From a virus, in the IMG/VR virus record IMGVR_UViG_3300042561_001754, positions 1 to 43,994 of that record: a stretch of DNA of 43,994 nucleotides; one strand, written 5' to 3'. The notes under the pieces were generated by a model. That model did not search any database, was not told the DNA's origin, and saw nothing but the letters and a program-made list of their open reading frames with translations. This document shows, piece after piece, positions 30,368-38,592 of the stretch (the stretch's first letter is position 1; every line of letters starts with the position of its first letter). Both the position numbers and the translations under genes were made by a program.

Positions 30368-31473
30368 ACTTAGACAACCAGCAACTTTTAATTAATTTTC
30401 ACCAAACCAGGGACATCCGACTGAGAAATAAAATAGTTGAGATGAATATGGGACTGGTCGGTCATGTCGCAGGGAAAATGACCGCTTGCTGCACAGTCCC
30501 AAGAGAAGATCTGATACAAATTGGTGCGGAGGGGTTGATCAAAGCGGTGGAGAGGTTTGACCCTGCCAAGAAAATCAAGCTGTCCAGTTACGCTGTTCCC
30601 TTTATCTATGGTGCAATGGCGCAATTTGTCAGGGATAAAGCGCGGATAGTAAAAGTCCCGCGTCAGTTACAAGAAACTCACCAAAAACTAAAGCGATACG
30701 CCCAAAAGCACGGCGTAACTTATGAACAGGCTGCTTTAGAACTTGAGATATCCTTGCAAGTCGCCAAAGAGGCGGCGATGGCTTGCAATCAGAATAATCC
30801 TGAGTTGCCTAAACAACTGACGGCAGAACAACAAGAGGAATTAGATTCAATTCTCCCCCTACTTGACAAACTGCCAGAACTTCACGCCACAATTATCCGA
30901 GATTTATACATTGACCATATTCCCGTCAAAATGCTGTGCCAAATTCACAATATTAAATTGAGGGAGTTACGCCGCATTGAGTCTGACGCTTTACGAAAAC
31001 TAAAGTTGATGGCACTTGGGCGGGTTCAATGTCCAAATTGCAAAGATTATCAAACTATTAAAAATGGTAAACGTGACGGTAAACAGGGCTATTTGTGCAA
31101 GTCCTGCCAGACTCAATTCAGGGACAACCCCGCGCCAATTGGGAGGCGTGGCTATTCTAAGGAATTGAAGATTAGGGCAATTGATGCGATCGCTAACGGC
31201 AAAAGTTCCTACTGGTGCGAAACCTATTTAGGAATTGACCACAGCACCGCTTCCCTGTGGGCTAAGAATTATGTTATCAATGATTCAATAAATCTATCGA
31301 GAAAACGAATGACGATAGTACAACAACAATGGCAAGTTACCAGCAAGTTTACCGGGCTTGCTGACTGGGTGATGAAAACCTGTGGTGATTCTACTCATGT
31401 TGAAGCGGCGTTAAAATCGCTGCATGAAGCAATGATTCACTCACAAAAAGCGGTAGAGGTTGTTAAAAAATGA
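30355..31473 (+). CDS. Sigma factor fused to InsA-like zinc ribbon and HTH
   Basis: 372 aa. Residues 10-100 are sigma region 2 (EDLIQIGAEGLIKAVERFDP, then LSSYAVPFIYGAMAQFVRDK) and 165-220 a region 4-like HTH. Residues 226-251 are a CPNC..CKSC zinc ribbon resembling the IS1 InsA N-terminus (IKNGKRDGKQGYLC), followed by an HTH (YSKELKIRAIDAIA, STASLWAKNYV). Probably a phage late-gene sigma factor with an extra DNA-binding domain taken from a transposase. It is divergent from the connector genes and heads the packaging-side operon. Confidence 0.8.
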   Translation: MDAAYLDNQQLLINFHQTRDIRLRNKIVEMNMGLVGHVAGKMTACCTVPREDLIQIGAEGLIKAVERFDPAKKIKLSSYAVPFIYGAMAQFVRDKARIVKVPRQLQETHQKLKRYAQKHGVTYEQAALELEISLQVAKEAAMACNQNNPELPKQLTAEQQEELDSILPLLDKLPELHATIIRDLYIDHIPVKMLCQIHNIKLRELRRIESDALRKLKLMALGRVQCPNCKDYQTIKNGKRDGKQGYLCKSCQTQFRDNPAPIGRRGYSKELKIRAIDAIANGKSSYWCETYLGIDHSTASLWAKNYVINDSINLSRKRMTIVQQQWQVTSKFTGLADWVMKTCGDSTHVEAALKSLHEAMIHSQKAVEVVKK

Positions 31474-32447
31474 GTGAAGTTTTACGCCTTCCAACATCCG
31501 GCGTGTTGGCAAAGTTTCACCCTGAGAATCCCCGCGAACATTCAGAAGAGAATGATTTGCCTTGGATTCGTGACTCACTCCTAGACTTCGGGTGGTTAAT
31601 TTACCCTACAATTCAACGGAATTTAGACGGTAGTTTTGGCTATCTCATCTCTGGACATGGACGGGTTCAGGGTGCGGACTGGCTAAGTCAACAGGATGAA
31701 GACTTTTTCTTGAAAGAGTGGGAGCGGTGGATCAAAGGTACAGGGAGGGACAAAGTTTCTCACAAGCACCAAGAGCGGTTTTGCGCTGAATATTGGGCAA
31801 CTATTCCAATTGTCCCCGTAACACTCGATGAACTTAGCCAAAAATCGGCTTTGCTTCGACTTAACAACACATCCCATGATGGACGTGATGACCCCGGCAA
31901 AATAGCCGCTATCCTTGCACAAATGCCTAAGAAGCAGCTAAAAAGTGCGGGTTGGGATTCTGGCACTGCTAACTCGTTTATGCAAGCGTTTCTGGTACGG
32001 AAGACGGAAGAACCCGAAGAGTTAGAGGAACAGGAAGAAACGGGCAACTACGATTTTGATGATGATAAATATTCTGATCAAAATTCCAATAACACCACGA
32101 TTGACGTAACACCCAGTAGAAGTGATTACACGCCTCCACCACCTGCGGAAAAAGTCACAGTTGAGACTGAAAACGTGGCGGATGTTGCCAGCGTCCAAAG
32201 TATCAACTACACCGGAAAGGGCGAACAAACACAGTTTTATATCTTTCTCGATAAATCCGACTTAGCACCATTTAGATCCAAACTTGACCAACTCGCGCCC
32301 CAAGTTGGCATCTCAACTGATGGTATGGTTCAACAATACCGGAGTCAGGTAATTCTAAAGATAGTAGACATGATGATTACTGAATTAGGAGTGGCAGTAA
32401 ATGACAGCGCAGCCGAACCAATCACAGCCGAAAACATTGGATTCTGA
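31470..32447 (+). CDS. ParB/IbrB-like protein
   Basis: 325 aa. LISGHGRVQGADWL (59-72) is the ParB/Srx GHxR motif, in a 130-residue N-terminal domain. An acidic linker (EEPEELEEQEETG) and a C-terminal helical part follow. It starts in an ATGA overlap with the sigma gene. With the CysH-like gene at 33333 it resembles phage IbrB/IbrA pairs, whose molecular function is unclear. Confidence 0.7.
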   Translation: MSEVLRLPTSGVLAKFHPENPREHSEENDLPWIRDSLLDFGWLIYPTIQRNLDGSFGYLISGHGRVQGADWLSQQDEDFFLKEWERWIKGTGRDKVSHKHQERFCAEYWATIPIVPVTLDELSQKSALLRLNNTSHDGRDDPGKIAAILAQMPKKQLKSAGWDSGTANSFMQAFLVRKTEEPEELEEQEETGNYDFDDDKYSDQNSNNTTIDVTPSRSDYTPPPPAEKVTVETENVADVASVQSINYTGKGEQTQFYIFLDKSDLAPFRSKLDQLAPQVGISTDGMVQQYRSQVILKIVDMMITELGVAVNDSAAEPITAENIGF

Positions 32448-32703
32448 CAAGTTTATGGAACTGTTCAAGGCTAAAAAATACCCGCCAAAAAAGTACAAGC
32501 GAAATCTATCACCTGAATACATTGAAGATTGTCGGCGGCGATGCTTGGCAAATAAACCTTGGGAGAAGTCCACCGGACCACGCGATAAATCTAAATGTGG
32601 AAAGAACAATATCAGGCATGGCCGCCGTTCTAAAGCAATGCAAGAAGTAAACAAGGTGATCACCCAAGTAGTTTGGTTAATTCGTAATGCCAAAGAAGAA
32701 TGA
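32401..32703 (+). CDS. Small basic protein with HGRRS motif
   Basis: 100 aa. CRRRCLANKPWEKSTGPRDK, then KNNIRHGRRSKAM, a pattern common in short phage-borne proteins near terminase genes. It overlaps both neighbours (47 and 17 bases). DNA binding by its basic core is plausible. Confidence 0.5.
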   Translation: MTAQPNQSQPKTLDSDKFMELFKAKKYPPKKYKRNLSPEYIEDCRRRCLANKPWEKSTGPRDKSKCGKNNIRHGRRSKAMQEVNKVITQVVWLIRNAKEE

Positions 32704-33397
32704 CGGACTCTACGGGAAAAGGTTGTCTGGGAAATGGCGCGACGCTTTCACGGATGCGGAGGATCATGACTTTGAAACTATTGTCCGTGAAAGTTTCTAT
32801 GTTGCTCATGGTCGGATTCTTAGCCAAATTGAAGGCGCTGGTAAATTCTCCAAAGAGGGTAAAACTTTACTCCAAGCGTGTGAAATTTTAGTTGAACAAG
32901 GGGAGCTAACTTTTGAGTTTGTCGAAGAGTTAAAACTGCGGCTTTTGGGGCTTGATCTAACCGGAATGTTAGCAGCATTTCAGGGAACTTTAGCTTTAGC
33001 AGATGGCGCGGTTCGCCTATCAAAAATGGGTGATGTCCGCCGTCAGTTGGATATTTGCAAGGCGTTTATTGTTGCTGTTCTTAAAAACTCACAAGACAGA
33101 ATGGCGCGAGAATTGGCGTTAGCTTGTATTCAACAATTAAAACTAGATGCCGATTTACCCTTAGAAGAATTGGAGAAATTGATCCATGATGCACAAGAAG
33201 AAAGCGACGACAACCAAGAAGAAGATGACAGCAAAGAAACCCAAGAAGAAAACCAGCACACGGAAGAAGATGTGTTGAATTGGGGAAATTATGATGTGCC
33301 TGAAAATATTTTAGAAGGGGATATTTGGGGAGATGGAAATATCGAAAGCACTGCCACAGAAGAAATATCTGGAAGCAGCGAAACGGGCGAAAACTGA
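32687..33397 (+). CDS. Hypothetical protein with acidic tail
   Basis: 236 aa. The first 165 residues are helical (VRESFYVAHGRILSQIEGAG, MGDVRRQLDICKAFIVAVLK). The last 60 are strongly acidic low-complexity (DDNQEEDDSKETQEENQHTE). The helical part could be a small-terminase-like subunit, but no HTH is seen. It overlaps the CysH-like start by 65 bases. Confidence 0.5.
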   Translation: MPKKNDGLYGKRLSGKWRDAFTDAEDHDFETIVRESFYVAHGRILSQIEGAGKFSKEGKTLLQACEILVEQGELTFEFVEELKLRLLGLDLTGMLAAFQGTLALADGAVRLSKMGDVRRQLDICKAFIVAVLKNSQDRMARELALACIQQLKLDADLPLEELEKLIHDAQEESDDNQEEDDSKETQEENQHTEEDVLNWGNYDVPENILEGDIWGDGNIESTATEEISGSSETGEN

Positions 33398-34223
33398 TGA
33401 ATTTCAGGCACTCAAAAACAAAACCATTGAGCGTGTGCAGTCTTGGTATGACAACCCTAAAGTTAATCAGGATGTCATACCGGGTCTATGGTTTGGGTAT
33501 GGTAAAGATTCAATGGCAACTGCGATAATTTTAGAATTGGCAGAGGTTGATTATTGTAATTTAATTATTGACTGTGGGGCGGAACTCCCACAACATTATG
33601 ACGTTTTGCCAGAGTGGGAGGATTATATAAACTCATTTGGTAACGGGTTTTATTATGAAGAATATCTAACTGATGACCCGTTTCCACTAATAGTTAAAAA
33701 GTATATTGATTGGGGTAATTCCTACGGTCTGAAGGGTGAAGGTGGACAACGGTTAAACTTTTGGGATTGGGGCGATGTTGGCACGTCAATTAGTTATGAA
33801 AGTATCTACCAATTTCATCATTTGTATGGTGACGGAACCCCCAACGTAATGTATATGTGGGGTGCGCGTGGTGCTGAGGGTATGGATAGACAGTTTGAAA
33901 TTGCCCGTGCTGGAATGCTGCAATTTCATGATCAGGATAAAAAAGATTTACTGCCGTGGGTTCGCGCCTTACCGTTGGGTGATTGGCTGGATATGGATGT
34001 TTGGGCGTTACTTGTTGAGAATGAATCGCCTGTTAGTCCTATCTACTCAATGCACCAAATACCGCAGAAAAAAGGTAAGCCATTTCCTCGGACTCTGTGG
34101 TACTGCACACCGGAAACTCTATGTAGTACCTACTATAAATGGATGGCGCGTTATGCTCCGGTTCAGTTAAAAGAATTGTGTGATCTGTTCCCGGAAATCA
34201 CAGCAAGGATGACGGCTAAATAG
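33333..34223 (+). CDS. Phage CysH/IbrA-like PP-loop protein
   Basis: 296 aa. WFGYGKDSMATAI (53-65) is a variant PP-loop with YGKDS in place of SGGKDS. DCGAELPQHYDVLPEWEDYI follows. The family includes PAPS reductases, DndC and phage IbrA. It is not closely related to the CysH-like protein of the type IV-B operon (23794). Paired with a ParB-like gene, it may act in DNA modification or regulation; no product is known. Confidence 0.75.
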   Translation: MEISKALPQKKYLEAAKRAKTDEFQALKNKTIERVQSWYDNPKVNQDVIPGLWFGYGKDSMATAIILELAEVDYCNLIIDCGAELPQHYDVLPEWEDYINSFGNGFYYEEYLTDDPFPLIVKKYIDWGNSYGLKGEGGQRLNFWDWGDVGTSISYESIYQFHHLYGDGTPNVMYMWGARGAEGMDRQFEIARAGMLQFHDQDKKDLLPWVRALPLGDWLDMDVWALLVENESPVSPIYSMHQIPQKKGKPFPRTLWYCTPETLCSTYYKWMARYAPVQLKELCDLFPEITARMTAK

Positions 34224-34545
34224 GTTTGTGCATCCATCCATCCCCTTGATGAAATGGCGTACCCTCCACAAATCCCAGCCGCTTATACCATTCCGCTAAA
34301 TTGCCCTGACTTAACCCATTGCTAAAAGCCCCGCATTGTAAACAGAGTATTTTGTTTGGGTGATTGTCGAAAATTATCTGCATGAGCGATCGCCCGTGTC
34401 CCTGATTTTGAAATTCTCTGTTTACAAATAAATCAACTATCTCGATATATTGGCGGTGATTAACAGCAAACACGCCGCCAATAATCTCGCTCTCATCAGT
34501 CAGTAACTCGTAGTGAATCGCGCGGGTTTTTACTAATACCGTCAT
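34216..34545 (-). CDS. GNAT-family acetyltransferase
   Basis: 109 aa. NREFQNQGHGRSLM is the acetyl-CoA-binding QxxGxG/A motif, followed by AEWYKRLGFVE, the typical GNAT end. Substrate unknown. It converges with the CysH-like gene, overlapping its stop by 8 bases. Confidence 0.85.
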   Translation of the reverse strand: MTVLVKTRAIHYELLTDESEIIGGVFAVNHRQYIEIVDLFVNREFQNQGHGRSLMQIIFDNHPNKILCLQCGAFSNGLSQGNLAEWYKRLGFVEGTPFHQGDGWMHKPI

Positions 34546-34592
34546 TGGGAAAACTAAAAATAAACATATTTACAAAATTAGGATTGACTATT

Positions 34593-34913
34593 ATGGCTAG
34601 AGGTGGACGAGGTAGACGAACTGCTGCTGGCGGCACTCAGAATAGAGGCGGTGGAGGCGGAGGTCTAGCAACTCGCGGCGGTGCATTAGCCCGTGGCGGA
34701 ACTTCTGGACTCAAAAGAACCAGCAACGATCCTTATCGTGGTTCTGGCGCGGCTAGAACTGGGGCAGCAAGATCTGGGGGTGCTAGAACTGCATCCGGGG
34801 GCGGTGGCGTATCTTCCCGCCGTGCCAATGCAATTCGTAATTTAGCCCAACGTGGTGCAACTCCAGGAGAAAGAGCCGCAGCGCGTGCCGCAGCACAAAG
34901 ATTAGGACTTTAA
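34593..34913 (+). CDS. Gly/Arg/Ala-rich (RGG-like) protein
   Basis: 106 aa from the ATG at 34593, with AGGA upstream. Dense RG and RGG repeats (MARGGRGRRTAAGG; RGGGGGGLATRGG), then an alanine-rich basic helix (GERAAARAAAQRL). Likely binds nucleic acid. Phage genomes carry such proteins as DNA-condensing or virion proteins, but no specific role can be assigned. Confidence 0.6.
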   Translation: MARGGRGRRTAAGGTQNRGGGGGGLATRGGALARGGTSGLKRTSNDPYRGSGAARTGAARSGGARTASGGGGVSSRRANAIRNLAQRGATPGERAAARAAAQRLGL

Positions 34914-35443
34914 TACCCCACAGCAGCCGCAATATCAACACTCCCAGCATCTAAAGCCCGTTCAAATGCCACCACTTGAAACGGGCTTTGTGCTTCCCAG
35001 AAGTCGCCGTGTACATATTCTGAACCCACGCCCATAATTGGCAGGTTTAAATAATGTTGTTCCTCTAAAACTAATCCGTAAACTTGTTGACCTTGCCAAC
35101 CTTCAGCAGCAAGAAACTGGTTTAAATCAAATCCGTGTCCGTGAAGTTTCCCGTCAATTGCAAATTTTGCCGCGTCGTAGGTTTTCACGTCTGCAATTTT
35201 CGCCCAGCCAATAATTGAATTAGTTGGCACTTCTTCAGGCGAAAACCCTAACTGTGCGATCGCTTTAAATCCGGCGTTTTCCTGTTCCGTTGTGTCGTAG
35301 CTGCAAGCGTGAAACAGGATTTTCCGCTTTGATTCTGCCTGAGTTGTTAAAATAATTCTGATTTCCCCAATTGCCAGTTTTAAGGCTTCTTCGGGGCGCA
35401 TTGAGTAGGCTATGGGTTTCATGGTTGCATCCAAATAACCCAT
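34910..35443 (-). CDS. ASCH-like domain protein
   Basis: 177 aa. MRPEEALKLAIGEIRIILTT then KILFHACSYDT is a divergent version of the ASCH start (SIRPxxAxxIxxGxKTxExR...LxIHAS). IIGWAKIADVKTYDAAKF fits the second strand pair. ASCH domains bind RNA or modified nucleosides. Unlike the next ASCH gene it contains many CpG sites. Stops overlap those of the RGG-like gene. Confidence 0.55.
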   Translation of the reverse strand: MGYLDATMKPIAYSMRPEEALKLAIGEIRIILTTQAESKRKILFHACSYDTTEQENAGFKAIAQLGFSPEEVPTNSIIGWAKIADVKTYDAAKFAIDGKLHGHGFDLNQFLAAEGWQGQQVYGLVLEEQHYLNLPIMGVGSEYVHGDFWEAQSPFQVVAFERALDAGSVDIAAAVGY

Positions 35444-35497
35444 ATTATAGCCTGTTGTATGTTGCCAAAAACAAGGGGGATTTCTCCCCCAGATTGC

Positions 35498-36034
35498 CTA
35501 TCCTCTCACTTTCAGGTCAATTCCCATCTGTTCTAATGCTTGGTTAAATGCCTTGATTTTTTGGGGATCTTTACAATGTCCCCAAAAGATTGCCTGACAC
35601 CCCTTGACACCCAAAATAGGGGCAGGAAACAGCATTGATCTTGTCATCCTGTAGGCATACCCCCCATGTTGAGTTATGGCACTTTCACCACCTATACAGT
35701 CAGTTATGAAACTTGCCCCAATTATTGCCCCTCTAGCAGCTATTTTTTTGTCAATCCCATAGTCCTCAAAAAATGAGTCACTTGCCTTGCTAGAACTGCT
35801 GTGAATCAATACCCAACCTCTTTTTTTGGTGGGTGAGTTTCTGTATTCATAAGGTTTTTTACCCATGCAGATGGCATAGGCATGGGGGGCATGGATGGAA
35901 ATTGCTTTGATTTTGTCAATCACTGATTTTTTAGGTTCTTGTGGTGTGGTGTGAGTTTTTTTAGTTGCCTTGGCTCTCACCTGTGGATCTGATTGTGGAT
36001 GCAAGTCAAAAATTGATAATTGTCTGTATTTCAT
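35498..36034 (-). CDS. ASCH-domain protein (CpG-free gene)
   Basis: 178 aa from the ATG at 36034, preceded by GAGG (an ATG six codons upstream is in frame). KAISIHAPHAYAICMGKKPY then EYRNSPTKKRGWVLIHSSSS is a good ASCH signature (first strand, GxKxYEYR, IH). ASCH folds, like EVE and YTH, bind RNA or modified bases. All arginines are AGA/AGG and no codon or codon junction creates CpG. Confidence 0.75.
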   Translation of the reverse strand: MKYRQLSIFDLHPQSDPQVRAKATKKTHTTPQEPKKSVIDKIKAISIHAPHAYAICMGKKPYEYRNSPTKKRGWVLIHSSSSKASDSFFEDYGIDKKIAARGAIIGASFITDCIGGESAITQHGGYAYRMTRSMLFPAPILGVKGCQAIFWGHCKDPQKIKAFNQALEQMGIDLKVRG

Positions 36035-36051
36035 TTTTACCTCAAAATGCA

Positions 36052-36084
36052 AAAAAGTTGATCACTGTGACAAGTGATCAACTG
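36052..36084 (-). terminator. Rho-independent terminator of the ParB-like gene
   Basis: On the minus strand AGTTGATCACT and AGTGATCAACT form an 11-bp stem with a 6-base loop, followed by TTTTT. Since the ASCH gene starts only 18 bases later, it may act as an attenuator for it. Confidence 0.75.
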
Positions 36085-36099
36085 GGTTAAAATTCTTGG

Positions 36100-37098
36100 T
36101 TATGCAGCAACTTTTTGATTAATCATTTTGGGGATGACTGTGATCAACTGACTAACACAGTCATCAACAATGGTTGTCATTGACTTGCCAGACTTTTTAG
36201 CATCAACACCACTATTCAAAATCTCACTCACTGGAGAATGTTGGTTTTTTAGTTGGTCAAATATTTGCAGGACATAATGGGTTAACTCACTAGCTGATAA
36301 GTTGCCAGCTTGATTGAGATTGTTACCAATTGACTCCAAGAATGAAGCATTGCCTTGATTTGAAACTAGATGTAGCAACTTTTTGGATCTTTGTAGCTTG
36401 ACTCTCACCTGTGCAACTAATTCCAGCTTGGTTAATTCATCATCTTGACTATCTTGATTGAACAGGTTAAAAAGTGATGTTTGCCCACTTGCAGGGTTAA
36501 GAATGTTTGAAATAATCTCATCTAGTGCTTTGCTGCTCACCTGCTTACCTTTGATTAGTTCCCATACTTCCAGCTGTTCTCTAGTCCCCACACTTCCTAA
36601 AATCACACCCTTATCAATGGGAATATCACCAATGGCAACTTTGTCAAACAAGAAACTAACCAAATTTGAGAGACTTAACCCATCTTGCACAATTTTTAAT
36701 TTTGGATTGATACCAAAGTTTTTTACTTGATTAATGCTGTAACTAGAATCTCTGAAAAATTTAGCTGCATCAACAGCAGTTCCCATGCCTTCTGCAATGT
36801 TAGCTAATGCACCTGTTAACCTAGCTTCTGTGTGATTTTGGGCATCTATGAACCTACATAAAATTTTCTCAACAGTTCCCAATTTTTTAGCTAGGTTAAC
36901 TCTGTTATGTCCATTGACTACATAAATTTTCCCATCTGTGGGATCTCCCCATACTAGAACAATCCCAGACAAGTAAACATTCCAAGAATCAATATTTGAT
37001 AATGAACCAGTAGCACCTGTTGAATTGTGGACTAGTTTGTATTGAAATCTTTTGGGGTCTAAATTTAGTTCTGTGGTGTTAATTTCTGCTACTCTCAT
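36100..37098 (-). CDS. ParB/Srx-like nuclease-domain protein (CpG-free gene)
   Basis: 332 aa from the ATG at 37098 (chosen for its position after the shared leader; AGGAAACAAAAA upstream). IYVVNGHNRVNLAKKLG is the ParB-like GHxR motif. LANIAEGMGTAVDAAKFFRD resembles the segment following it in phage ParB-like/methylase-associated proteins. The C-terminal half is helical. No HTH seen. Transcribed from the promoter at 37135. Confidence 0.7.
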   Translation of the reverse strand: MRVAEINTTELNLDPKRFQYKLVHNSTGATGSLSNIDSWNVYLSGIVLVWGDPTDGKIYVVNGHNRVNLAKKLGTVEKILCRFIDAQNHTEARLTGALANIAEGMGTAVDAAKFFRDSSYSINQVKNFGINPKLKIVQDGLSLSNLVSFLFDKVAIGDIPIDKGVILGSVGTREQLEVWELIKGKQVSSKALDEIISNILNPASGQTSLFNLFNQDSQDDELTKLELVAQVRVKLQRSKKLLHLVSNQGNASFLESIGNNLNQAGNLSASELTHYVLQIFDQLKNQHSPVSEILNSGVDAKKSGKSMTTIVDDCVSQLITVIPKMINQKVAA

Positions 37099-37134
37099 TT
37101 TTTGTTTCCTGTTGTTTTTTTCTCTCACTCTTAT

Positions 37135-37163
37135 ATAGTGACAGGATAACAAATATTTGTCAA
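37135..37163 (-). promoter_or_regulatory. Shared-design promoter 1 (ParB-like gene)
   Basis: TTGACA (37163-37158), 17 bases, CACTAT (37140-37135). The palindrome ACAAATATTTGT starts within the -35. The leader holds GAGTGAGAGAAAAAA and AGGAAAC before the ATG. Confidence 0.75.
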
Positions 37164-37201
37164 GGGGTTTTGGAAAGTTTTTTTGGAAATTTTTTTTGAC
37201 T

Positions 37202-37238
37202 AAAAAAATACCCTGGACTATCACTAATCCAGGGTATT
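37202..37238 (-). terminator. Terminator after the first 85-aa gene
   Basis: ATACCCTGGA and TCCAGGGTAT stem (minus strand), followed by seven T. A second copy lies at 37619-37655. Confidence 0.85.
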
Positions 37239-37255
37239 ATGCTTAGGTTTTATGT

Positions 37256-37513
37256 TTAGAAAACTACTGAATACTTCCTAGGTGGTCTTTTTATGGTAAG
37301 TTCTTGTCTGTAAGAGACTTTTAGAGGTCTCCAGTTTATTGGAGTTACTACTGCCCCTTTTTTCAGTTTTCTACTTCTTCCTTGATAATCTGTGTAGTCT
37401 GTATTCAATTGTTCACAGGCATATCTTGTTAATTGCTCATTATCCCAGCCACTTACTCCAGTGATGTCAATTGTGATTTGTTTAGATTCTATGGTTTCAA
37501 ATGTAACAAACAT
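37256..37513 (-). CDS. 85-aa hypothetical protein, copy 1 (CpG-free)
   Basis: MFVTFETIESKQITIDITGV, then a basic half (QGRSRKLKKGAVVTPINWRP). Looks like a compact beta/alpha protein; family unknown. Identical protein encoded by 37673-37930. Own promoter at 37552 and own terminator at 37202. Confidence 0.65.
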   Translation of the reverse strand: MFVTFETIESKQITIDITGVSGWDNEQLTRYACEQLNTDYTDYQGRSRKLKKGAVVTPINWRPLKVSYRQELTIKRPPRKYSVVF

Positions 37514-37551
37514 TGTTTTTGTTTCCTGTTGTTTTTTTCTCTCACTCTTAT

Positions 37552-37580
37552 ATAGTAACAGGATAACAAATATTTGTCAA
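37552..37580 (-). promoter_or_regulatory. Shared-design promoter 2 (85-aa gene copy 1)
   Basis: TTGACA (37580-37575), 17 bases, TACTAT (37557-37552), with the same palindrome and leader as promoter 1. Confidence 0.75.
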
Positions 37581-37618
37581 GGGGTTTTGGAAAGTTTTTT
37601 TGGAAATTTTTTTTGACT

Positions 37619-37655
37619 AAAAAAATACCCTGGACTATCACTAATCCAGGGTATT
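37619..37655 (-). terminator. Terminator after the second 85-aa gene
   Basis: Exact copy of the terminator at 37202-37238, 417 bp away. Confidence 0.85.
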
Positions 37656-37672
37656 ATGCTTAGGTTTTATGT

Positions 37673-37930
37673 TTAGAAAACTACTGAATACTTCCTAGGT
37701 GGTCTTTTTATGGTAAGTTCTTGTCTGTAAGAGACTTTTAGAGGTCTCCAGTTTATTGGAGTTACTACTGCCCCTTTTTTCAGTTTTCTACTTCTTCCTT
37801 GATAATCTGTGTAGTCTGTATTCAATTGTTCACAGGCATATCTTGTTAATTGCTCATTATCCCAGCCACTTACTCCAGTGATGTCAATTGTGATTTGTTT
37901 AGATTCTATGGTTTCAAATGTAACAAACAT
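37673..37930 (-). CDS. 85-aa hypothetical protein, copy 2 (CpG-free)
   Basis: Same protein as 37256-37513, also identical in DNA as far as read. Two copies with separate promoters should double the dose. Arginines use AGA/AGG only. Confidence 0.65.
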   Translation of the reverse strand: MFVTFETIESKQITIDITGVSGWDNEQLTRYACEQLNTDYTDYQGRSRKLKKGAVVTPINWRPLKVSYRQELTIKRPPRKYSVVF

Positions 37931-37968
37931 TGTTTTTGTTTCCTGTTGTTTTTTTCTCTCACTCTTAT

Positions 37969-37997
37969 ATAGTAACAGGATAACAAATATTTGTCAA
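37969..37997 (-). promoter_or_regulatory. Shared-design promoter 3 (85-aa gene copy 2)
   Basis: TTGACA (37997-37992), 17 bases, TACTAT (37974-37969). Same leader as promoters 1 and 2. Confidence 0.75.
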
Positions 37998-38035
37998 GGG
38001 GTTTTGGAAAGTTTTTTTGGAAATTTTTTTATCAT

Positions 38036-38060
38036 TAAAAACCCTCAAAATAGAGGGTTC
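38036..38060 (-). terminator. Terminator after the 68-aa gene
   Basis: On the minus strand AACCCTC and GAGGGTTTT stem with TTTTA following. It separates this CpG-rich gene from the CpG-free block. Confidence 0.7.
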
Positions 38061-38066
38061 ACCGCA

Positions 38067-38273
38067 TCATTCACCTTGTTTTTCTTCCTTCAACTTTGCC
38101 CGTTTCTGTCGCATAAATTCCCGCATATATTCCCGTTTATACTCCTTGCGTTCGCGGTCTAATTCCCGTTCACGTTCCCTGACTTCAGGCTTCTGGCGGT
38201 AACGCTTGCGTCGCGCCTTGCCTTTTTCGGATTTCTCGTAATTCTGTTGAGCTTTTTTTAAATTGTCGTCCAT
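38067..38273 (-). CDS. Highly charged coiled-coil protein
   Basis: 68 aa, almost entirely Arg/Lys/Glu (KARRKRYRQKPEVRERERELDRE). Single long helix, probably nucleic-acid or protein binding. AGGAG lies 11 bases before the ATG. Rich in CGN arginine codons, in sharp contrast to its CpG-free neighbours on both sides. Confidence 0.55.
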   Translation of the reverse strand: MDDNLKKAQQNYEKSEKGKARRKRYRQKPEVRERERELDRERKEYKREYMREFMRQKRAKLKEEKQGE

Positions 38274-38328
38274 CGTGCTATACTCCTAATATTCCTGTTG
38301 AACTCTCACAAATTTCGTAGGGATAAAG

Positions 38329-38354
38329 AAAGCACACCTCATGAGGTGTGCTTT
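38329..38354 (-). terminator. Palindromic terminator of the 77-aa gene
   Basis: AAAGCACACCTCAT/ATGAGGTGTGCTTT is a perfect palindrome, followed on the minus strand by CTTTATC. Confidence 0.65.
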
Positions 38355-38358
38355 TGGT

Positions 38359-38592
38359 TTATGTGTTTCTTAATCCCTTGCCCAACAATATCCCATTAGC
38401 ATCAAATACCTCCACATATTTCACTGTTTCTATTCTGTCAGATGGTCTCAGCCCAACATTAAATTTTTTCCCCATGTAATAATCAAGAATTTCCTCTAAA
38501 GTGCCATTGATCCTAGCTGTCCAGGTGTTGCCTGTTTCTGTCATGATTTTAGCTACTTTGCCAGAATCTTTCATGTTGATGTAGTAAGTCAT
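38359..38592 (-). CDS. 77-aa hypothetical protein (CpG-free)
   Basis: MTYYINMKDSGKVAKIMTET, then TLEEILDYYMGKKF and a beta end (YVEVFDANGILLGKGL). Resembles a small swapped-hairpin fold; family unknown. Promoter at 38636 has the same design as the three at 37-38 kb, so it belongs to the same regulon. Confidence 0.6.
   Translation of the reverse strand: MTYYINMKDSGKVAKIMTETGNTWTARINGTLEEILDYYMGKKFNVGLRPSDRIETVKYVEVFDANGILLGKGLRNT

Larger units (their letters stand above)
37101..38030. repeat. 417-bp tandem duplication, with a third copy of the promoter part
   Basis: Units 37101-37517 and 37518-37934 are nearly identical at the DNA level, both encoding the 85-aa protein. The promoter/leader portion occurs a third time at 37935-38030. 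The first promoter copy has CACTAT at its -10 where the others have TACTAT. A recent unequal-crossover event between promoter copies explains it. Confidence 0.9.
35399..38062. other. 2.66-kb block with no CpG dinucleotide
   Basis: Counting from the last CG at 35397-35398 to the next at 38063-38064, no CG occurs on either strand. The block holds an ASCH gene, a ParB-like gene and two identical 85-aa genes, and the absence extends over codon junctions and intergenic DNA. A second CpG-free block spans 38318-38723. The 68-aa gene between them (38067-38273) is CpG-rich. Random expectation for this base composition is dozens of CpG. Confidence 0.95.

Noticed and set aside
36458-36730. Plus-strand open frame inside the ParB-like gene
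   Set aside because: Shadow of the minus-strand gene; no ribosome site or promoter.
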